From: Pempheris klunzingeri | Taxonomy: Eukaryota > Chordata > Actinopteri > Acropomatiformes > Pempheridae | Assembly: GCF_042242105.1 (NCBI RefSeq) | Contig: NC_092020.1 | Coordinates: forward strand, 1,105,001 to 1,169,000 | Reading direction: 5' to 3' | Length of the DNA stretch: 64,000 nucleotides | Part shown: positions 24,801 to 62,314 of the stretch, one piece after another | Position numbering within the stretch: position 1 is the first letter of the stretch | Layout of the letters: each line of letters opens with the position of its first letter | Program-made: the position numbers and the translations under genes | Notes under the pieces: generated by a model | What the model saw: the letters and a program-made list of their open reading frames with translations, nothing else | Databases searched by the model: none | What the model was told of the DNA's origin: nothing

Positions 24801-26592
24801 TAGCAGCGAGCAGACAATGAAACTGGAAATGTTTAACAATGTTAGAACAGGAGTCTGCCTTCTGTTAATCAGTATGATTAACAGCCGCTGTGTTTTGTCT
24901 TTGGTACATTTGAACGTAAGTGGATTGACAAGAGTTTGAGATAGAGACAAGATGGATGGGATGACCCTGAAGATAAGACACATCATGCTCAAACACACAC
25001 ACACCTCACACCTCTGTGAAAACAACAGGAGGGTGAAGGGTGATGGGAAACAAAGACGTGCATCTGTAAAGGTGTGATGAATTAAAGTTAAATCCCTTTC
25101 ATCTGACTGCATTCCACATGGACCTTCACATGTACTGTGATAATGAGAGCAGTCTTTGTGTTCAACCTGGTCTCCTCATGTTGTCAAACTTCACCTAGAT
25201 GCAGAAAAAGAGGAAGTGTGTGGAAGCCTTAAATGTATTCTTGAGCTTCGTCTGGAAACATTTGTACACTTCAAAGAAATCCCAGCCAATCGATGCCGTT
25301 CTAATCTTCACAAACCCAAAATGGAGCTTCAGCATGCCCACCCAGCGAGCCGTGAGAGGCCCACGAGAGCCCGCTCGCCACGATTCAACTGCTGTTTATC
25401 TGACTGTGTGAGGCAGGGACGACTAGTGTCCGCTAACAGGCTAAGAGGGACTGCTGGGTTCTCCAAAGGGTGCAAATGCTGCGTCAGGAGTCTACATTCA
25501 GGCCACCTGGACCCCATCAGCACACACACACACCTACAGACACACACACATTATGCAGGTTTCTCCCCGAGTGGAGACGACACTTTCCAACATCCCTGCT
25601 GATTTTTCTTTGGAAATTTGAAAGCAAGCAACTTAATGAAAAACTGTTCTAGAGGTTGAATCTGTGAGGATTCATCACTGGAGGTGCCTCCAGTCTCCCA
25701 ACATCAACATCCCTTCTTCCTCCTCCTCTTCCCACTCTACTCCACTCTACAGCCGTGAAAGGGTTGAAAATGACAGTGCTTATCCTCCTTTGTGAATTAT
25801 TCATTTTTTCATCAGTAATTCTAAAATAGATAACCACTAACCTTACTGTCCCTGTTGACGCAACACCCAGATGAGGATTTCATCAAATGTGCACAATGCG
25901 ATTCAGAGAGATATTGTTGTGAGGCTCTTCAAAAAAGGAATAATCTCCCACACATTTTCTAAGTCACAAATTCTCACGGGGTGCTGAAACGCAGAGGAGG
26001 TGAAACACACACACACACACTCACACACTCACATAGCACGCGATCACACAGACGGACACACTCTGACGGACACACACATGCTGAATGATAAGCACATGGA
26101 TGAGGTGCCGTTAATGCACCATGACTGTTTCCACTTGCCACATTATCTATATGCAGAACATCATTACCTTTGAGTCATTTACCTGCTGTAGATGAGGCAT
26201 CGTGTGTTGTTGAGCTTTTTGTCTGACTGGTACCTCCTGAAGTCTTCCCAGGCGTCCTTCAGGGCCGTCAGAGACAGGATGACACAGATGGGGATCAGAG
26301 CTACCCCGGGCTCAAAGGCGTTCACTGCAGGGATAAAGTTCAAAATAGCCAGGCCCACAAAGTAGATGTTGGCCAGACGGTGAAACTGCTCAAAGAGGTT
26401 CATTGGGATGAAGAGGAGGAGGGTGTATTTAGTGGTCTTGATGGCGTTGCCAGGGAAGTAGCGGTTGGGTTGCTTCACTTTCTCCAGGCCCTCATAAGGC
26501 AGATTGGACACCAAGTTGCGGAGGTCCTTCTCCCGCGCCCTCTGACCTCTCAGAGCATCCCTCACCAGGGCCACTGGGCTCCTCCACGTCAT
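9606..26592 (-). CDS. atp10b: Phospholipid-transporting P4-ATPase ATP10B, complete gene (21 coding exons)
   Basis: Class-5 P4-ATPase (lipid flippase). Mammalian ATP10B moves glucosylceramide and phosphatidylcholine in late endosomes/lysosomes with a CDC50 partner. I could place 21 coding exons with GT-AG boundaries and matching phases; they total 3936 nt, giving 1311 residues (human about 1460; the N-domain insert and C-tail are shorter here). Motifs: TM1-2 in exon 1, DGET at 188-191 (actuator), PISL at 358-361 in TM4, DKTGT with catalytic Asp411, KGA at 715-717 (nucleotide binding), TGD at 837-839, GDGAND from 958, then TM5-10. ATP10B rather than ATP10[42 protein letters not shown], and position next to gabrb2 in the same orientation as human ATP10B-GABRB2. 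Start ATG at 26592; no long mammalian-type N-terminal extension. No frameshift seen. Confidence 0.93.
10805..10992 (-). CDS. atp10b: atp10b exon 20 (TM9-10)
   Basis: 188 nt: [53 protein letters not shown]. Acceptor TTTCACAG, donor CCAG|GTACTG. Confidence 0.93.
11212..11316 (-). CDS. atp10b: atp10b exon 19 (TM8)
   Basis: 105 nt: [20 protein letters not shown] then [15 protein letters not shown]. Acceptor CCCGCAG, donor TGG|GTGAGTG. Confidence 0.93.
11432..11512 (-). CDS. atp10b: atp10b exon 18 (TM7)
   Basis: 81 nt: [20 protein letters not shown] then CFFVPYL. Acceptor TTGTTTAG, donor TTG|GTAAAAG. Confidence 0.92.
11677..11877 (-). CDS. atp10b: atp10b exon 17 (TM6 region)
   Basis: 201 nt: [48 protein letters not shown]. 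Donor GGG|GTCAGTG is chosen because it keeps phase 0 with the next exon; an earlier GT (CAGG|GTGCC) would break the frame. Confidence 0.9.
11958..12083 (-). CDS. atp10b: atp10b exon 16
   Basis: 126 nt: [40 protein letters not shown] (start of TM5). Acceptor ATCTGCAG, donor GTG|GTGAGTC. Confidence 0.94.
12156..12232 (-). CDS. atp10b: atp10b exon 15 (hinge motif)
   Basis: 77 nt: [20 protein letters not shown] then GQEGMQ, the P-domain hinge that binds Mg. Acceptor GGCTTCAG, donor CAG|GTCTGTA. Confidence 0.94.
12643..12885. repeat. TIR element (MITE-like), copy 1 of 3
   Basis: Starts TTCACAGCAGACATTCTGAC and ends with its near reverse complement (TGTCAAAATGTCTCCTGTGG). The interior has AAGTCACGACAGTGTGACAG and GGAATTCAGCCAT, shared with the copy at 50821-51068. 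It lies in atp10b intron 14 and is not coding. Confidence 0.6.
13219..13486 (-). CDS. atp10b: atp10b exon 14
   Basis: 268 nt: [54 protein letters not shown]. Acceptor TTTTCCAG, donor TTG|GTGAGAA. Confidence 0.94.
13555..13790. repeat. AT-rich dispersed repeat ('gagctgca..attgat' family), copy a
   Basis: AGAGCTGACACAATTATTAG and AATCAATTGATCAATC, a TTCCAGCTTCTCAA core and GGAAATGTTTTCTG. The same core words recur at about 54135-54460 and, more diverged, at 50150-50490 and 56480-56625. Non-coding, in atp10b intron 13. Confidence 0.45.
13791..15890. other. atp10b intron 13, middle part
   Basis: 2.1 kb of AT-rich sequence with no conserved exon. A 73-codon minus-strand ORF at 14609-14830 and a 60-codon plus-strand ORF at 14794-14976 show no family motif. 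Confidence 0.4.
15895..16060 (+). repeat. Teleost interspersed repeat (GCTAAGCTAA family)
   Basis: Contains TTCCGGTCTTTATGCTAAGC, AACTGGCTGC and ATGAAAGTGGTATCAA in the order known from a very common fish repeat. Diverged and probably truncated; in atp10b intron 13. Confidence 0.5.
16218..16402 (-). CDS. atp10b: atp10b exon 13 (TGD motif)
   Basis: 185 nt: [37 protein letters not shown]. Acceptor CCTGCAG, donor AAG|GTGAGGT. Human class-5 proteins mostly read TGDKQET; here it is TGDKPET. Confidence 0.94.
16516..16642 (-). CDS. atp10b: atp10b exon 12
   Basis: 127 nt: [20 protein letters not shown] then [12 protein letters not shown]. Acceptor CTGCAG, donor CTAG|GTATCC. Confidence 0.9.
16731..16831 (-). 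CDS. atp10b: atp10b exon 11
   Basis: 101 nt: [18 protein letters not shown]. Acceptor TTTTCAG, donor AAG|GTGCATAA (weak but phase-consistent). Confidence 0.87.
16954..17494 (-). CDS. atp10b: atp10b exon 10 (N-domain core)
   Basis: 541 nt, the largest internal exon: [46 protein letters not shown]. Acceptor TTTGCAG, donor GCAG|GTATGTG. Confidence 0.95.
17495..18182 (-). other. atp10b: atp10b intron 9
   Basis: AT-rich, no conserved exon. ORFs of 60 and 95 codons on the minus strand have no recognised motif. Confidence 0.4.
18183..18335 (-). CDS. atp10b: atp10b exon 9 (N-domain)
   Basis: 153 nt: [14 protein letters not shown] through [15 protein letters not shown]. Acceptor TCCATCAG, donor AGG|GTGAGTG. 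Confidence 0.9.
18336..19796 (-). other. atp10b: atp10b intron 8
   Basis: 1.46 kb without recognised exon or clear repeat. Confidence 0.4.
19797..19978 (-). CDS. atp10b: atp10b exon 8 (N-domain, acidic linker)
   Basis: 182 nt: [20 protein letters not shown] through VAFSSPL. Acceptor GTTTTGCAG, donor CTG|GTACGAT. Low conservation, shorter than the mammalian segment. Confidence 0.8.
20455..20707 (-). CDS. atp10b: atp10b exon 7 (TM4 and phosphorylation site)
   Basis: 253 nt: [15 protein letters not shown] (TM4), [20 protein letters not shown] and TGTL with catalytic Asp411. Acceptor ATCTGCAG, donor ACG|GTAAACC. Confidence 0.95.
20951..21078 (-). CDS. atp10b: atp10b exon 6
   Basis: 128 nt: exoplasmic loop between TM3 and TM4, and [12 protein letters not shown]. 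Acceptor CATGCAG, donor CAG|GTGGAGG. Confidence 0.9.
21313..21444 (-). CDS. atp10b: atp10b exon 5 (TM3)
   Basis: 132 nt: [20 protein letters not shown] then the hydrophobic [15 protein letters not shown]. Acceptor CTTTAAG, donor CTAG|GTCAGTG. Confidence 0.9.
21750..22240 (+). mobile_element. Decayed DNA transposon fragment (mariner-like, tentative)
   Basis: A plus-strand frame from 21826 reads [20 protein letters not shown] and continues to 22035. The segment ends with CTAACTTTTTGTGAGGAGTG, a terminal sequence I associate with fish mariner/Tc1-type elements. I could not find a matching inverted repeat on the left, so it looks 5'-truncated. No transposase catalytic motif is visible. In atp10b intron 4. 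Confidence 0.4.
22410..22516 (-). CDS. atp10b: atp10b exon 4
   Basis: 107 nt: [20 protein letters not shown] then [15 protein letters not shown]. Acceptor CTGCTGCAG, donor GCAG|GTATATTC. Confidence 0.9.
22821..22906 (-). CDS. atp10b: atp10b exon 3
   Basis: 86 nt: [20 protein letters not shown] then LNHFKCY. Acceptor TTCCCAG, donor TATGT|GTGAGTATC. Clear match to the CEKPNN block of ATP10 proteins. Confidence 0.88.
23246..23444 (-). CDS. atp10b: atp10b exon 2 (actuator domain)
   Basis: 199 nt: [20 protein letters not shown], then [10 protein letters not shown], which holds the dephosphorylation motif DGET. Acceptor TTTCAG, donor ACG|GTGAGC. Confidence 0.93.
23445..26182 (-). other. atp10b: atp10b intron 1
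   Basis: 2.7 kb; holds the dispersed repeat at about 24330-24480, AC-rich tracts (about 24993-25010, 25518-25550, 26008-26060) and no conserved exon. Confidence 0.45.
24330..24480 (+). repeat. Teleost interspersed repeat (GTCTGTCCGTCCTGGGAGAG family)
   Basis: The words GTCCTGGGAGAGGGATCCTT, CCTGAGGTTTCT, TTTTTCCTCATC, GGTGTCATATACTGTACAGA and TTGTGATTTATGAT occur in the order of a fish repeat I recognise. Non-coding here. Confidence 0.5.
26183..26592 (-). CDS. atp10b: atp10b exon 1
   Basis: 136 codons + 2 nt; MTWRSP start, [11 protein letters not shown] and [14 protein letters not shown] (TM1), [11 protein letters not shown] (TM2), [14 protein letters not shown]. Donor CAG|GTAAATG. A possible 5' UTR acceptor (ACTCACAG) lies about 65 bp upstream. 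Confidence 0.9.
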
Positions 26593-26713
26593 GGCTGCTC
26601 TGTCTTTCTTTTCCTCCTCTCACAAACTTTCCTTTCCCATTCTCTCAATACGTACACCTCCTGTGAGTTAAAGACACCCTCTTCAGGTCCATCCTCTCCA
26701 GGAATGATTATCT

Positions 26714-26739
26714 GTGTGTGTGTGTGTGTGTGTGTGTGA
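26714..26739. repeat. (GT)n microsatellite
   Basis: About 13 GT units, about 120 bp upstream of the atp10b start codon. Confidence 0.9.
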
Positions 26740-28130
26740 GGCCTGTCAGGTTAAAACAAGTGACAGCACACCCATTTCTCCTCTGAGTCCGCCCCTTGCA
26801 TCGACAGGTGTCTTTTCATTCCTAAAACAGGAGCTTAGCTGTCATCTCTCCAGTGACTCACCTGATTTCAGTTTTGCTTTCAGTAATATCATTTCAGCAG
26901 TAGTACTCTCTGAAATAGTCCCTTACATTGCAGAGTTATGAGTTAGGCTGCACAGTTTAGTAGTGTTTACTGTCATTAATAGACCATACGTTGATGTTGA
27001 AAATCAAACACTAAAAAATACAAATTAAAAACAACATGCAATATCTTATGCACAAGACGAAGCAATCAAATGAGCTGACAATCTGATATTTGCGGAGCAG
27101 AAAATTGGTGCAGTGGGTCATAAGGAGATTTGAACTGACAACACAACACCGAGCAGAGCGCCGCGACCGCTCGGGGCAAACATATATGAAGAGTCTGCAG
27201 AGTGTGAATGAACACAGCAGAGGGAACTTACACACCCCATACAGGAGTATACAGATGGCGAAGACAGAGCACAATGTTTAAAGGCACTGAGAATCTGTTG
27301 GTTGTTCTTAATAAGACTGAAGATAATAATTGGCATGATCCTTTATTGATGTATGTAAGAAAATGATGTGTTCACTGTCCCCTGGTCCACTGAGAGGTCA
27401 GAGGTGAACTACAGAAGCCTGAGAGGTGGGCTTGAAAGCTCTCTTGCTCCCTCGATTGACAGTCAGTAGCAGATCTGCATGCTGAGGGTTGAATCATGTT
27501 GATTATACAGGTTTGGGTGGATGAATCTGTTTACATGTATGTGTGTGAGACTGACTCTTTTGTATGATGGACTACAACAAAGCAGCTTCTTGCACAGATG
27601 GCATGCATGTAGGATGCCTTCCACTTCCTCATGTTGACATATGTTGTCTTTTCCAGAGCAGGCTGCGGAACCTGTTTAAACAGGCCAGATTTGCACTGGG
27701 TCACTCATTAACTGTGCGTAAATTTAAAATTCAAACACAGTTACAGCCATAGTAATGAAACTTTATGTACCTTGTTAGTATTTGATACACAGCATATAGA
27801 GGTTATTTTTGGAAAATTACCTTCAAATTGAGATAGATGGGCCGCTATATTCTTTTTTTAAAGGATGCCATGCTCGACCTTGCAGGTGATTTATCATCAA
27901 TCAAATGATTTAAATCATTTCCTGTTCTGTCCTTGAACGGCTGAAACATGCAAGTTCATGTCTCCTGGGCAGCCCAGCGTGTTTTTCCATTCGATGCATG
28001 TACAGCAGGGGAGTGGCGTGACGCGAGTGTGCCAGACTCACCCTCTCACCCGTCCCAGTCAGCTCTGGCTGGGTTTGGCTTGGCTGACATGCCGACTGCA
28101 CAGTGGCGCAGCTGTGAGTCCATACTGCAT

Positions 28131-28164
28131 GCACACACACACACACACACACAGACACACAGAA
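28131..28164. repeat. (CA)n microsatellite
   Basis: About 12 CA units followed by imperfect ACAGACAC repeats. Confidence 0.85.
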
Positions 28165-28329
28165 ACAAACCACACTCTTGGAAACAAAACACACACACGC
28201 ACATGATTCCACAGAGCAGAGGTCTGTGCATTCCTAATTACTCCAGTGACATGGAAACACTACAAAGTAGAAAGCATCTGCCTTTTCCCCCTCTCTTACA
28301 TGTCAACACTAATGCCCTTTTTGAAAAGA

Positions 28330-28332
<3 letters not shown>

Positions 28333-28394
<62 letters not shown>
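28333..28394. repeat. (GA)31 microsatellite
   Basis: 62 bp of uninterrupted GA, a homopurine mirror repeat. Its translation gives the spurious RERERE and SLSLSL frames on the two strands. Confidence 0.95.
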
Positions 28395-28396
<2 letters not shown>

Positions 28397-30539
28397 CCAA
28401 TTTAGCACAAACCATCTGTCTACTGTAGTGAGATAATACATCTGTTATACTGAGGGGGAACAGTAATGTAGAGCTGATTTTTACCAATGCATGGAGGGAC
28501 ATGGAACAAGGTTACATGTCGTGTTACAACACTTTTTACACCATTTTGCCTTTTTAGGCAGTTTTGAATTTAGAGTTTTTACTCCCAGAAGCATCACAAA
28601 CACACACACACAGACACTCAGGCCACGTGTAGTCCTGTTCAGAGCAGAGCTGGGTCTCTTCTGTTGTCTCACAAACAAACTCCAGCTGTGAAACCCTCAA
28701 ATGTGAGCATTCCCTCTGAGCTACATGTTAATTTGTCCTCCATTGACCTGAGCTCATTGAGAGAAGTCCACCACTGAGTGTTTAATGTTCTCTTTGTGTC
28801 TAAAGCTGGACTGAACAATTTTACAAAATCCCCATTTCCTGCTTATATCCTTATTTCTAATTCATAATGTTCATCAGATGTTTCCTCGGTTAAAACATCC
28901 TCCATCTCATTGTGTTCTTCTGGTCCTATAAGTTTGAAATCAAACATTAGCTGCACATTAGTCCCTGCTAGAACAAAATCCCTTTTTAAATTTTAAATAT
29001 TCAGTGTTTTGTACCATCAAATATTCAGTATCATCCATTTAAGGGCTGTAACAGTGGTCAGGTCGAGAAGAGAGTGCAGTACAGTGCAGAGTGCAGTCGC
29101 TTTGCTGAGTGAGGGGAGGATGCAGGGAGAGGTCTAGGCATGGATGGATGGATGGATCGCTCTCTTTCTTGTCCTTTATTTTCTTTCTCTTCCTGTCTCT
29201 GGCCCCTGCAGCCAGCGGGCCACAGTTGAGTCCACAGAGTGCCTCCATATATCTATGGCTCTCTGCGTTAATGTCCCCTGAGGCCGGGGCTGGCGCTCGC
29301 CCCTGCTCAGACCCCATCTCAGCCCAGACCACCACCGTGGCCTCTCGCTCCGACTCCTCTGCCTCTCCATCCATTATGCAGCCAATAGTTCCCAGCTGCA
29401 GCCCTCACATCTCTCTATTCACCCCTACATTTGCTTCTCTCGCTTGCCTACTCACTTCCTGTGTCGGCTTTAGATGTTCACTCACTCATTCAGACACTCG
29501 ATCAGCCATGAGCCCAACAGTCAGCAATCATGAGGAGCCGCACATTCACACGGGACACATAGAACGGCCACCAGTGTACTCTGTGATTGAAGTGATAGAC
29601 TGAATTGAGTTTTAATTGAATTTAGATACATCTTCATAATTGCTGACAATCATTACACAAGATATTTACAGTCATTATGAAATATTACAATTGGAATTTA
29701 CAGAAACTTTGTACAAAATATGCCTGACTTCAATGCCTGGATAGTGGGGTCCTTGTTTAGTCATTTCTGGAGAACAAAACATTGACCCAAAAGTCACTGG
29801 TGTCTGGAAGTGCTTTAGTTTCAGCAAGTAGATGCTTTTAGAGTCCATTAAAAAGAAAGAAAAGAGAGAAAAGTCCAAAAAGTACAGAGTCAGCAAAGTT
29901 GTGAATTGTGTTTTTCTTTTTCCTCAGTTAAATTGCTCTTTTCTTTTTTTGACTGAATGGAACATTTGATCTGTAATTCAACTGCAAAAACAACAACAGA
30001 GACCCATTTAAATAGAATAAATCCATAATATTTACACAATAATGTGAGTATTGATTTATAAAAATGAATCATCTCTTTTTCTTTAAACATGATTTATGTT
30101 TATCTACAGTTTTCAAAACAGAAACCTAATCACAATGAAACGCATCATACTTCTATCATTCAATTCTACTGATAATGATGATTGTGGATTGCCATATTTA
30201 TGCAGCAACTCTGGTTGCAATGAAACTCAGCTCATCTATCAGCAAAGTTCTTACACCAGCTTAAGTCGTGTTAAAGCCATTCTCTGCCTCTGAAGCTCCT
30301 CACACGATGGCAGAAAGTATACGGAGGAGTCAAATGTTCTCTTTAAAAGAAAATAACACATGGTGAAATGGATTTGATTCTGTCAGCACGGCAAAAGCAA
30401 AACATAAACTTGGCCAAAGCGTCAGTGTCCAACAGTCCCGCTCTTTCACCGGATTATACGAGACCTTCAACAACTGAAGAAGCTTTTTTCTGTCCAGCAC
30501 TGGCACCATTAAAGCCCCACAGGGAGGTCCAGAGAAAAG

Positions 30540-30559
30540 AGCGCCCCCTGCTGTCCACC
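30540..30559 (-). promoter_or_regulatory. CTCF-like motif
   Basis: The minus strand reads GTGGACAGCAGGGGGCGCTC, very close to the vertebrate CTCF core (AGCAGGGGGCGC). It lies at the atp10b-gabrb2 boundary. Occupancy cannot be judged from sequence. Confidence 0.45.
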
Positions 30560-31152
30560 TGTTGACATCCAGCGACGCTCAAACCATCCACCCAGGTGGG
30601 CCATGCTAAGCCAAAGCTGCAAAATGGTAACTGACAGACTAACCTCAACTAGTAAAACTAAAATGCTTTGCGCTCCATCATCATCATGACTGAGATGCAA
30701 ATGAAATCAAACATAAGCATGCTTTTAAAGGATGTTTTTGATATACAGTAATTATAGGAAAATAGACTATCAAGGATGACTCCTTTAAAATCATTTATAA
30801 AGCTTTCCTGGATGCAGACAGCTCGGCTACGAAGTAAATAGATACTAAACAAAACAAATCCTTAAAGTATATGCAAACACAAGCATAAATATTTGATCCA
30901 CAGAGAGTAAGCTACGAATGACAAATATTAGTGATATATTGAAATTCTGGAACAGGCACCATTTCTGTCTTTTTAAAACTCGCTCTTCTTTTTCGAGTGT
31001 TTGTCAGTCGTTTTAAGGTGTTTCCCAAATCCTAAAAGAGTCACTGCTGACTGAAGTGTTGGGTGCTGCTGTAGTCCATCCAAAAGTCTTTGCATTCTTC
31101 TCACTTTTTTCTAAAATGAACCAGCTGAAAAAGTTGGTGCACTGTTCATCTC

Positions 31153-31156
<4 letters not shown>

Positions 31157-31196
<40 letters not shown>
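31157..31196. repeat. (TC)20 microsatellite
   Basis: 40 bp of TC on the plus strand, about 110 bp downstream of the gabrb2 stop on the minus strand, so probably (GA)20 in the 3' UTR. Confidence 0.95.
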
Positions 31197-31200
<4 letters not shown>

Positions 31201-31303
31201 CATCTCTCCCTCTTGATTTCTCTCATCCTTCCTAAATCCCCCTCTCCCTCCCCCCACCTCCTTTGCATGCCCGCCACAAGCTGGCCACTGGACACCGCCG
31301 GGT

Positions 31304-59988
<28,685 letters not shown>

Positions 59989-60049
59989 CGCAACAGCTTT
60001 TGAGGTGGTTTCGCGATGCGAGTGAGGAGAGCGCACATCCAACTTACTC

Positions 60050-60105
60050 CAGACAGTGCAGAGGAGCCAATGAGAGGCGCATGCGTGCAGCCAGCCCAAG
60101 ATCAA
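60050..60105 (-). promoter_or_regulatory. gabrb2: gabrb2 proximal promoter region with CCAAT and NRF1-like sites
   Basis: About 60-120 bp upstream of the start codon. GCCAATGAGAG at 60066-60076 (inverted relative to the gene) is directly followed by GCGCATGCGTGC at 60077-60088, close to the NRF-1 consensus (GCGCATGCGC). NRF-1 is known to drive neuronal GABR beta promoters. The transcription start is not visible. Confidence 0.4.
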
Positions 60106-62314
60106 AGAGTGGAGACTGATGATGGTGGATGAGCAGTTTCCATTGCAGAGAAAAATATTAAAGGGACAAGTGGTTGTGCGTAATGAAGAGACAAGCGTTT
60201 ATGCCAAGAAGTGAAATGAACATCAACGGCGTTAATTTTTGGGCTTGTTCTATTCTCATGTTTATTTCAAGTCAGATGCGTTTGTGTGTTTATTGACAAG
60301 GTCAAACAAGGAGGTGCACTGTAGGGCTGAAGTGGTCAAAATGTTGAGATCAAGTTTATTCCTTCAGTTTTGATGTTACTGGGCAAGTAAAGTGACTAAA
60401 GAGAGATCAACACATCACAGGTCAACACTTTCCGTACAAACATCTGCGCCCAACAATCATGAACCATCCGTACAAAAATAGAAAATTAATGTCATCAACA
60501 CCCATGGGTATTATATCCTACTCTTCCCTGCAATGTTTTCAGAGGACCTGCAGTGGATCTGAAAATGCAAAGGGAGCACCGGAGCAGAAAGGTGGGATGG
60601 AAAACACAATCCCACAATTCATTTTCTCAGGTTTGAGTACATTTTTGAAGCCGCGGGGAGGGATGCGAGCCTCCTCTAAATTGCCTTTGATCTTGTTGTA
60701 GTGGGAGCTGTGCTTCTGTAGAGGGCAGGCTTCTGAAAGCATTGGTTCACTGTTGCATCACCACCAGTTACAGCCATCATAGATTATATCATCCACTTCT
60801 TTTTGATGTGTTTCTTGGTTTGTGTGTGCGTGTCTAAGTGTGTCTGAGCGCTATGCATACTGTATGTGTGTGGCGTCTGTCTCGGTCCGGGGGCCCGAGA
60901 AGTTGTTGTGTGTACGCGGCGGGCTTTAAAGTGACTGAGGCCCGTGAAGGGCAGCTCTTCATCTGCTGATCAGAACACAAGTGGGCAGTGGTCACAGCCT
61001 GTGAAATGAATAGACGTGCGGCACGAGAATAAATGAGTTTCTGATTCATTTCCTCTGTCAGATGAGAGCAGAGTGACTGCTGAGAGCTTGTTCACAGAGA
61101 GGGAGAGGAGGGTGAGGTGAGGCTGGCTGGGATGCTGAAGGTCTCTCCGGCTGCACGTGCCCATCTCCAGGTCCTCTCAGTTCTGAAGATCCACGTCCCT
61201 GCAAGACCAGAAGACGCAGCGGAGGGCAAAATGTGAGAGGAGCGTGCAGACACCTCTCTTCTCTTTTCATATTCAGAGTCTGCAGCATACCACACAGCCC
61301 AAACTGTTACTGTGCTCCCTGTCCTCTCACTGCCGTCTTCAAAAAGTACCAAGCAAGAGACGTGGAGAAAATATGTAAAGGGAATAGATGTGATGCAGCT
61401 GTTCTCCTGCTCTCCATCTTGTCTCTCTCATTATTCTGCAGAACGTTATAAACAAAACAACCATAAAAATTCTCTGACAGGAACATGAGAAGCATGATGA
61501 GCAGATTTGCGCTCCCCAGTGTTACATAACACATCTCTCTCCCTCTCTTTTTGCACTGTATCTCTCTCTCTTTCTTTCCTGGACATGGAGCTTTGTGTTC
61601 TATAAGTGGCTCACTTATGAGCGGGAAAGGGACTCGTTGCTTTTTCATGTGCTTAATTTACAAAGTGAGCTCTGGTTTATTTTGCCAGTGAGACCTGCTC
61701 GCCACGGAGAGACAGTTGTCATTAAAATGGCTGGGGCTTTGCTAGCCCTCAGGTAGACCTTATATAAAAGAGGAGAGAGATTGATGCATAGTTTTCTTCT
61801 CAAATCAACTGAGCGCCCAGCCCTTTTTGTATTGTAAATCTATGATGATGATAAAAGCCACAGTGCTGGCGTCAATGCAGCAACAACGCCACCTAACATC
61901 ATTCTTCTCTTTTTCCTTTTTTTTTTTTCGCCTACAACTCCCGGGGCTGTTTCAGCATTAGAAATTATTGATGTCTTTACTGCCTAGATAAAAGTCTTTG
62001 ACAAAAACTGTGGGTAGTTATTGTTCCACTGAAGCTATCATAATTAGAGCAGAGTGAGACAGGTTTGTCAGTCTTTGAGATACAAAGTAAGCATGCATAA
62101 ATATCCTTCGTCCATTGTCAGATCTTTTTTTTTCCCTTTTTACCTCATTTGTGCAGGAATACTGGACGTGTGTCTCTATGCTATTTTTACTATTTTGCAT
62201 GAGAGGCTTTTTGGATCAGCTGCCTTGTCATGTAAAACTCAGAAGGTTAAAGGTTAAACTCCAAAATGGAAGCTTACTTGTAAGATGGGTAAAAACACTA
62301 GCAGCCTGTATGCT
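60106..62314. other. Intergenic between gabrb2 and gabra6
   Basis: No exon recognised on either strand. There is a short run of T at about 61917-61929. The gabra6 3' UTR probably occupies the right part. Confidence 0.45.

Larger units (their letters stand above)
26593..29600. other. Intergenic region between atp10b and gabrb2
   Basis: No conserved exon on either strand. The atp10b promoter and 5' UTR should lie just right of 26592. It holds GT, AC and GA microsatellites and a GGAT patch (about 29142-29157). The block at 29100-29450 is CT-rich on the plus strand and yields long but featureless ORFs. Confidence 0.5.
29600..31303 (-). other. gabrb2: gabrb2 3' UTR (extent approximate)
   Basis: AT-rich non-coding sequence downstream of the gabrb2 stop. 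A minus-strand ATTAAA at 29611-29616 is a plausible poly(A) signal. It includes a 40-bp TC tract (GA in the mRNA) near the stop and a CTCF-like motif at 30540-30559. The true end is unknown. Confidence 0.35.

Noticed and set aside
27948-28441. ORFs with RERERE / SLSLSL runs on both strands
   Set aside because: They are translations of the (GA)31 and (CA)n microsatellites, not proteins.
29039-29603. Overlapping ORFs of 111 and 164 codons in the intergenic region
   Set aside because: Composition is CT/GA-biased and low in complexity. No homologous motif, no splice structure.
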